The notes below the pieces were generated by a model, which had not been told where the DNA came from, searched no databases, and worked only from the letters and a program-made list of their open reading frames with translations. A stretch of DNA of 64,000 bases. It comes from Callipepla californica brunnescens (lineage: Eukaryota; Chordata; Aves; Galliformes; Odontophoridae). Positions 60,701 through 64,000 of the stretch are shown piece by piece (the stretch's first letter is position 1; the number at the start of each line of letters is the position of its first letter). The position numbers and the translations under genes were made by a program. The stretch is taken from positions 310,001 through 374,000 of the forward strand of contig JALIRH010000062.1 of the NCBI GenBank assembly GCA_023055505.1, in the 5' to 3' direction.

Positions 60701-63178
60701 ACACAAATGTTTCACTAAGAGGGGACAGCTGATGATTTTTTTTTTTCATCTGTTATGCCGAATCATGAAGTATGTACACAAAGCCTTATTTTTAGTGTTG
60801 CTTGTAAGAATGAATGCTTTTGTTGTTTCTCTTCTTTTATTTATTTATTTATTTATTATTTACTATTATTTGCATCTAGACCTGGGGTTCAGAGGGGTAT
60901 CATCTGTGGGTGATTTATGGGAATTCTTCTCAAAACATCAAGTCTGAAAGAGATGCAAAAAATGAAGCTCACCAAAGTGGTATTCTACAGTTCCACTTCA
61001 TCAAGAGTGCACTCACTGTTAACCCTTGTATGGTAAGGATTTTTGTTATTCTTTGTTAAATTGGTCATCTTATAGTGAAGTATTTGGGATGATTGTTTGA
61101 AAATATGGCTATGTAGTAACGTAACATTGTAGGTTTCGTAGGTTTTAACCAATATGAAGGTTGAAAACAGCCATAATGGCTATTTTGCATGTTGCTTAAT
61201 TTGCTATCAAAGTGATGAAATGTTTTTCCTTTTTTTTTTTTTTTTCTCTGTACAGAGTGGTGAATGTTAATTTAGTTTTATTTTATTTTAATATAGAGTA
61301 ACCAGGAACAAGTCCTTCTGCAAGGAGAAGATCGTTTGTATTTGAACTGTGGGGATGCAACACAGGCTCAGAATCCCAGAAATACTTCAGCATACTCTGA
61401 ACATAAGCCTACCAGGGAGAGAGTTCCATTTTCAGATGGCAGTTTAGATTCTCAGGGTTTAAGCACTTTACTAGGGCACCGGCATTGGCATGTTGTACAG
61501 GTACTTCTTACTGGTAGTCCGTGTGTTCTATGCTTGCTAGAATTTGCAGCTCATTTCATCACTCTCTGCCATACTTCTTTTCCCTAGTATGAAATTATTG
61601 CCATTTTACTTTCTCTTGGGTACAGCTTCTTGATAAATGACAAAGGGATATTGACCATCTCAACTTTGTGACTATGTATTTGCAGTCTAATCAATGAGAA
61701 AATCAGAATATCTTTTTGATTCTTGGAAAAAGTAATCTAATTCTATTTCAGTTCTTTGAGTGGGAGAGTATATGTGACATGCAAGAAATCCTTAAGGGAT
61801 TAGTTCTGTTCTTTATACATTAATGCAGATTGCTTTAAGCATATGCAGCTGATAAATACAGTCTTTTGGTGTTGTCTGTATTTCAAGTAGACTTGGATGG
61901 CATCTGTCTGTGTATTTCAAACCTGCCAATGCCTTCCCAAATTCTTAGGAACAAGAAATTACTTCCCCGGAGTAGTAGTGGCACAGATTGCTTTTTCTCT
62001 GTCATAGAAAAATTAAATATCTTCCTTTTGTGTCATTCATTTATCATCTTCCATGGTGGATTGTGAGATGTTTTGAAAAACTTTTGTTAGGAAAATTATG
62101 TACCATTATGTTATTTTTCACACAGAGCAATAATTGCTATTATGAAGCAACATGTGACACTATGTATGTATGTAAGATCCTGAATACAGTTGAATTTCCA
62201 CTTTATCTGGTCAGATAGCACTTCTGCACTCTGAAACTGAGGTAGGAGGGCAAAGTCCTCATTCAGTTTTAGAAGAAAACTAGGGCAACTGAGAATTTTT
62301 GTGGGGAACAACTTACCTCTGAGACTTAGCATTTACTTCATAATGAAGGCACTTACCTGTCCTATGTTAGACCAAGGACTGGAGTTTGATCCTAGATCAT
62401 CTCTTCATCTTCTCATGTCATGAGGAATCCAGAGCAAAAATATAATTTGACACATCCCAGGGAAGTGCTCTCATAACAGGACTCTTGAGCATACTGGTTT
62501 ACATTCCTGATTGCATTAGAGATTTCATCTGAACACAGGAAGTCCTTCCTGACTGCTGCATTTATCAAAATTTGTACATTCCCAAGAAAGATTCTCTTGG
62601 GAGATGTTAGTTAATAATCTGTGATGTTGTATTGTATGTTGTTAATGCACTTTTATATTTCTTGTATTAACAATCTAGCCTTTATGATTTGGTAGTGTTA
62701 TTGGGGAAAAAAGTAATTGTAGTTAAAATAGGAATCTTAACATCAAAGATGTTGTAATTAATCCCTACTTTATTGATGCTTTGTATAGTAATTTTTGTTT
62801 TTTGTTTTTTGTTTTTTTTTTCCTTTAGATTCATAGTACTTATCTAGAAAGCAACTGGCCAATAAGGGTGAGTGATTTTTAAGAATGTGTTCTTTAGAAG
62901 TAGTAGATTATTTGAACCAGTTCAAAAAGATGAAATCATTGTTTTAAATTACAGAAAAAACAGCATGTTTGGTATCAAAAGTAGAAAACACAAAGTCTAT
63001 GAAGTATCTTTAATGTTTCATGCTTCGTGGTGATGTACCTGAGTTTGTTTTGTTTTCTTTTGACCAGTTTTCAGCTATTGACAAGCTTGGGCAGAATGTA
63101 GCTGTTGTTGGCAAGTTTGGTTTTGCACATTATTCCTTACTCACCAAAAAATGGAAGCTGTTTGGAAACATTACCCAG
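27562..63178 (+). CDS. RIC1: RIC1, RAB6A GEF complex partner 1 (5' part; gene continues past the window)
   Basis: RIC1 pairs with RGP1 to form the exchange factor that activates RAB6A on Golgi membranes, supporting retrograde endosome-to-Golgi and secretory traffic. Human loss causes a developmental syndrome linked to collagen secretion. Fourteen coding exons are in the window: 27562-27702, 38644-38751, 42331-42407, 54366-54473, 55527-55669, 56688-56824, 57895-57986, 59056-59144, 59942-60086, 60502-60550, 60880-61032, 61297-61500, 62829-62867 and 63068-63178. They total 1,596 nt, or 532 codons, with a closed frame; human RIC1 is about 1,420 residues. The start [15 protein letters not shown] is essentially identical to mammalian RIC1. 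The encoded part is the WD40-type beta-propeller N-terminus, with conserved stretches such as [35 protein letters not shown] and [10 protein letters not shown]. The C-terminal RIC1 domain lies to the right. The start is fixed by homology and by the CpG island. Confidence 0.97.
32060..32744 (+). mobile_element. CR1 LINE, 5'-truncated, well preserved
   Basis: Sense-orientation CR1 with the classical 3' end (GACTAGATGATCTTGTAGGT, then octamers ending gaatctatgaat). The last part of the reverse-transcriptase ORF (32071-32649) is open without a stop for 192 codons and shows CR1 landmarks: [52 protein letters not shown] and [20 protein letters not shown]. The truncation removes the catalytic core, so it cannot transpose. 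The good preservation suggests a recent insertion. Confidence 0.96.
32884..33043. repeat. minisatellite, 5 perfect copies of a 32-bp unit
   Basis: Unit TGTTGGGAGTTGTTCATGCT plus 12 more bases repeats five times without mismatch (starts at 32884, 32916, 32948, 32980, 33012). Because 32 is not a multiple of 3, overlapping frames stay open through it. Those ORFs are repeat artefacts. Confidence 0.97.
38644..38751 (+). CDS. RIC1: RIC1 coding exon 2
   Basis: Acceptor ttttcccc-ttcag; encodes [19 protein letters not shown] and then [16 protein letters not shown]. Donor TCA|GTAAGT; 36 codons, phase 0-0. Confidence 0.97.
38752..42330 (+). other. RIC1: RIC1 intron 2
   Basis: AT-rich, with a T-run at 41115-41131 and an (AT)n/(GT)n stretch near 41673-41691. 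No repeat family or gene recognised. Confidence 0.8.
42331..42407 (+). CDS. RIC1: RIC1 coding exon 3
   Basis: Acceptor atttctctttcag; encodes [20 protein letters not shown] and EPMYPK. Donor CCCAA|GTAAGT, leaving phase 2. Confidence 0.97.
43238..43580. mobile_element. possible unclassified insertion (LTR-like remnant)
   Basis: About 340 bp that are GC-richer and purine-rich compared with the surrounding intron, starting TGTCATGGATTAAGGAC. It resembles the style of antisense avian LTR sequence, but I cannot assign a family and see no clear ends or duplication. Confidence 0.2.
47998..48830 (-). mobile_element. CR1 LINE 3' fragment
   Basis: Begins TTCATAGAATCATAGAATGT and continues with antisense CR1: 'gaagggacctcaagggtcat', 'acacctccagggacagtgca', 'cacagcctctctgggcaacc', and at the far end 'gaatggcatcccttcc'. 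Orientation is opposite to RIC1. Confidence 0.95.
49640..49987 (+). mobile_element. CR1 LINE 3' end, same subfamily as the 32-kb copy
   Basis: Nearly identical over its length to the 3' third of the copy at 32060-32744 (shared 'cagataactaatgacaggac', 'gtgccggggaagatttagat', 'gactagatgatcttgtaggt'). It ends in octamers 'aatctatctatgaatctatg'. It differs by a 7-nt deletion in the GNGHK-encoding stretch. Confidence 0.95.
50428..50972 (+). mobile_element. CR1 LINE fragment, older
   Basis: Sense CR1 with recognisable phrases ('gctgaaaaggaccttgggtt', 'gagagctggggctgttcaac', 'caagggtcccttccaactca' and terminal 'gatgattct') and several internal deletions. Confidence 0.9.
53330..53562 (+). mobile_element. 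CR1 LINE 3' end
   Basis: Sense CR1 3' segment: 'gttggactagatgatctcta' and 'ctacagttctgtgatcctgt' at the end. It is of the same subfamily as the copy at 55.7-56.5 kb, since both share the 'cacctgtgcaacct' and 'gctttgacagggg' stretches. Confidence 0.93.
53737..54232 (+). mobile_element. mariner (Galluhop-like) element, internally deleted
   Basis: About 496 bp flanked by TA on both sides (53735-53736 and 54233-54234). It has inverted ends: the left reads (AA)GGGCTGTTCTGAAAGTAAT, and the reverse complement of the right reads GGTTGCTCCAAAAGTAATGC. The plus strand keeps a transposase N-terminal remnant, [19 protein letters not shown], followed by a stop. The rest joins to C-terminal sequence, so the DDD/DDE catalytic core is deleted. 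A non-autonomous, immobile copy; Galluhop is the chicken family it most resembles. Confidence 0.85.
54366..54473 (+). CDS. RIC1: RIC1 coding exon 4
   Basis: Acceptor tctgttttag; encodes [20 protein letters not shown] and then [15 protein letters not shown]. Donor ACAAG|GTATAT. Confidence 0.96.
54474..55526 (+). other. RIC1: RIC1 intron 4
   Basis: AT-rich intron; no repeat or ORF recognised. Confidence 0.8.
55527..55669 (+). CDS. RIC1: RIC1 coding exon 5
   Basis: Acceptor catttgttag; encodes [20 protein letters not shown] and on to [10 protein letters not shown]. Donor CGAG|GTATAT opens a (TA)-rich stretch, and a CR1 copy begins about 70 bp into the intron. Confidence 0.97.
55670..56687 (+). 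other. RIC1: RIC1 intron 5
   Basis: Nearly filled by one sense CR1 copy. The flanks are a (TA)n donor-side stretch and a T-run at 56570-56580. Confidence 0.85.
55738..56516 (+). mobile_element. CR1 LINE fragment within RIC1 intron 5
   Basis: Sense CR1 starting 'agagacctgaacaggctgga' and including 'gtgaggcctcacctggagta', 'ctgtgtccagttctgggctc', 'cacctgtg'-like and 'tctctagaggtttccttcca' stretches. It ends 'ttctgtgattattg'. The coding frame is broken by indels. Confidence 0.95.
56688..56824 (+). CDS. RIC1: RIC1 coding exon 6 (NAGNAG acceptor)
   Basis: Encodes (A)[18 protein letters not shown] and then [20 protein letters not shown]. The acceptor is ttctCAGCAG|GTTC: using the first AG (exon from 56688) adds an alanine where human has valine, and the second (exon from 56691) omits it. 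Both keep frame. Donor GCTGAG|GTATAT. Confidence 0.95.
56825..57894 (+). other. RIC1: RIC1 intron 6
   Basis: Contains an A-rich (AAG)n stretch near 56931-56962 and a CR1 3' scrap near 57400. Otherwise nothing recognised. Confidence 0.75.
57398..57446 (+). mobile_element. CR1 LINE 3' end scrap
   Basis: 'ggactagatgatctctgaag' followed by 'gtcccttccagct', the sense CR1 3' end, with no body. Confidence 0.75.
57895..57986 (+). CDS. RIC1: RIC1 coding exon 7 (NAGNAG acceptor)
   Basis: Acceptor tttACAGCAG|CTCC. Starting at 57895 keeps the glutamine of the conserved Q-LHGVW; starting at 57898 would drop it. Continues [13 protein letters not shown] with donor CCAA|GTAAGT, phase 2. Confidence 0.96.
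57987..59055 (+). other. RIC1: RIC1 intron 7
   Basis: AT-rich; a 10-bp direct duplication (GGATTGGAA) occurs near 58193. Nothing else recognised. Confidence 0.75.
59056..59144 (+). CDS. RIC1: RIC1 coding exon 8
   Basis: Acceptor atctctttcag; encodes [20 protein letters not shown] and LELTPKQYP. Donor CCTG|GTGAGC. Confidence 0.97.
59145..59941 (+). other. RIC1: RIC1 intron 8
   Basis: AT-rich intron, nothing recognised. Confidence 0.75.
59942..60086 (+). CDS. RIC1: RIC1 coding exon 9
   Basis: Acceptor tttttaaacag; encodes [20 protein letters not shown] and [20 protein letters not shown], a clear WD-like repeat unit. Donor TTGC|GTGAGT. Confidence 0.97.
60087..60501 (+). other. RIC1: RIC1 intron 9
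   Basis: AT-rich intron, nothing recognised. Confidence 0.75.
60502..60550 (+). CDS. RIC1: RIC1 coding exon 10
   Basis: Short 49-nt exon encoding (A)[16 protein letters not shown], between ctatttttaag and ATG|GTAAGT. Confidence 0.96.
60551..60879 (+). other. RIC1: RIC1 intron 10
   Basis: Short intron ending in a (TTTA)n microsatellite at about 60836-60857 that replaces the usual polypyrimidine tract. Confidence 0.75.
60880..61032 (+). CDS. RIC1: RIC1 coding exon 11
   Basis: Encodes [20 protein letters not shown] and ends [12 protein letters not shown] at ATG|GTAAGG. The middle is diverged from human, as expected for a surface loop. The acceptor tgcatctag follows a (TTTA)n tract instead of a classical pyrimidine run. 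Confidence 0.95.
61297..61500 (+). CDS. RIC1: RIC1 coding exon 12
   Basis: Acceptor ttttaatatag; encodes [20 protein letters not shown] and ends [21 protein letters not shown]. 68 codons, phase 0. Confidence 0.97.
61501..62828 (+). other. RIC1: RIC1 intron 12
   Basis: AT-rich; a (GTTTTTT)n stretch near 62796-62820 forms the pyrimidine tract before exon 13. No repeat family recognised. Confidence 0.75.
62829..62867 (+). CDS. RIC1: RIC1 coding exon 13 (microexon-like)
   Basis: A 39-nt exon encoding [13 protein letters not shown], between ttttcctttag and AGG|GTGAGT. Skipping it would keep frame. Confidence 0.95.
63068..63178 (+). CDS. RIC1: RIC1 coding exon 14 (last in window)
   Basis: Acceptor cttttgaccag; encodes [20 protein letters not shown] and ends [14 protein letters not shown], phase 0. 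The remaining exons lie beyond the right edge. Confidence 0.97.
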
Positions 63179-63720
63179 GTGAGAGGTTATATAACTTTAT
63201 TTGGGAATACTCTAGAGGTCGTATTTGTTGGAATGTTTTTCTCAGAGAAAGCTTTTGAAGAGAAATCTTTTTAAGGTTACCAGTTTGTAGATGCACTAAT
63301 TTTTCATATATTGCTGACTGAAATATCTTGTGGTTTTAGTGTAATTGTTCATGTCTGATTATTAACTGTTTCAAATATGACTGCATTTGGTCAGATCCTG
63401 CCTTATGTCTTGTCTGAGAGGTTGTGTGCAACCCTGCTTTGAATGACAAACTAATAAATTCTGTCTAGAAGAAAGCTAATTTGAGAGAGTTGGGGCTTGC
63501 CAGTAGACTAGGGAAATGTAAAGTTGTGTTTTGTAGAGTGTTATTTGTCTTTCATTTGCAGTTCTTCAGTACTTTGATTATTTTCAAATAGCAGAAACTT
63601 TTGCTTTTCTAGACTGTTTCCACAATCAGTAAAGTTTGTGTAGATCATGTCTGTCTTTGGGATTACCTGCAGAATATACATATGTGCACGTCCATGTGTA
63701 TTTTTTTGTGTATGTATGTA
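63179..63720 (+). other. RIC1: start of RIC1 intron 14
   Basis: Nothing recognised before the mariner fragment; a (TG/TA)n stretch precedes it at about 63694-63720. Confidence 0.7.
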
Positions 63721-64000
63721 GGTCACTCCAAAAGAAATGTCTCCCTGCTTATTTCCATAGGAACTACAACAGGTACAAAGGGCATAAAGCAATATTTGGT
63801 AGAGAAAATTTTCAGCTAAAAAGCACTGTTTTTCAGCATAGTCACCACCATTAGCATTCTCAGCAATGAACAAGATCCTGCATACTGCCCTCATAAAAAT
63901 AGGCATCAGCAGAGGTGATGACCTACTGTCACTGCTGTGGGAACACAACACCCACAAGCTCACTATGCTCACATCCAGTGGTTGATCTCCAATTTACGTT
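63721..64000 (-). mobile_element. mariner (Galluhop-like) element, cut by the window edge
   Basis: Starts right after a TA (63719-63720) with GGTCACTCCAAAAGAAATGT, a clear variant of the inverted end of the element at 53.7 kb. It matches that element's reverse complement over the visible length ('ttatttccat', 'gtagaga', 'ctcac...gctcacatcca'). The minus strand keeps a transposase C-terminal remnant (NANGGDYAEKQCFLAENFLY) related to the GDYVEK ending of mariner transposases, in a disrupted frame. The other end is outside the window. Confidence 0.82.

Noticed and set aside
1..64000. CRISPR arrays, operons, tRNA or rRNA genes
   Set aside because: Nothing with spaced direct repeats, no prokaryotic gene organisation, and no recognisable tRNA or rRNA sequence; the window is vertebrate nuclear DNA.

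Overview
This is vertebrate nuclear DNA, almost certainly from a bird and most likely chicken or another galliform. The genes are split by GT-AG introns, there is one CpG-island promoter, and the dominant interspersed repeat is CR1, many copies keeping the avian-type 3' end with octamer repeats resembling ATTCTATG. Two mariner fossils look like the chicken Galluhop family. From established synteny (human 9p24: CD274, PDCD1LG2, RIC1; avian chromosome Z) this is probably a Z-linked segment, but that placement is inference.

Layout. (1) About 1.7-9 kb, + strand: a PD-1 ligand gene, best called PDCD1LG2 (PD-L2). A signal-peptide exon, an IgV exon, an IgC exon, a transmembrane exon and one short cytoplasmic exon are clear; a terminal exon is proposed. 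All joins are phase 1. (2) About 9-26.8 kb: AT-rich intergenic DNA with no recognised gene, several minus-strand CR1 fragments, a degenerate hAT (Charlie-like) DNA transposon at 15.1-16.6 kb, and an LTR-like segment at 16.9-17.5 kb. (3) About 26.8-27.7 kb: a CpG island with a GC-box array and matches to NRF1, CRE, NF-Y and YY1 sites. It is the promoter, 5' leader and first exon of RIC1. (4) 27.56 kb to the right edge, + strand: RIC1, partner of RGP1 in the guanine-nucleotide exchange complex for RAB6A at the Golgi. Fourteen coding exons (1,596 bp, 532 codons, frame closed at every junction) lie in the window and the gene continues past it. Its introns carry sense and antisense CR1 copies, a 5 x 32 bp perfect minisatellite, and mariner fossils in intron 3 and after exon 14.

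The two genes are neighbours by conserved synteny and are not known to act together: one encodes a cell-surface immune checkpoint ligand, the other a housekeeping membrane-traffic factor. I found no unknown multi-gene system. The most interesting points are the PD-L1-like receptor-binding loop in the PD-L2 orthologue, two consecutive in-frame NAGNAG acceptors in RIC1, upstream ORFs in the RIC1 leader, and the transposon fossils.
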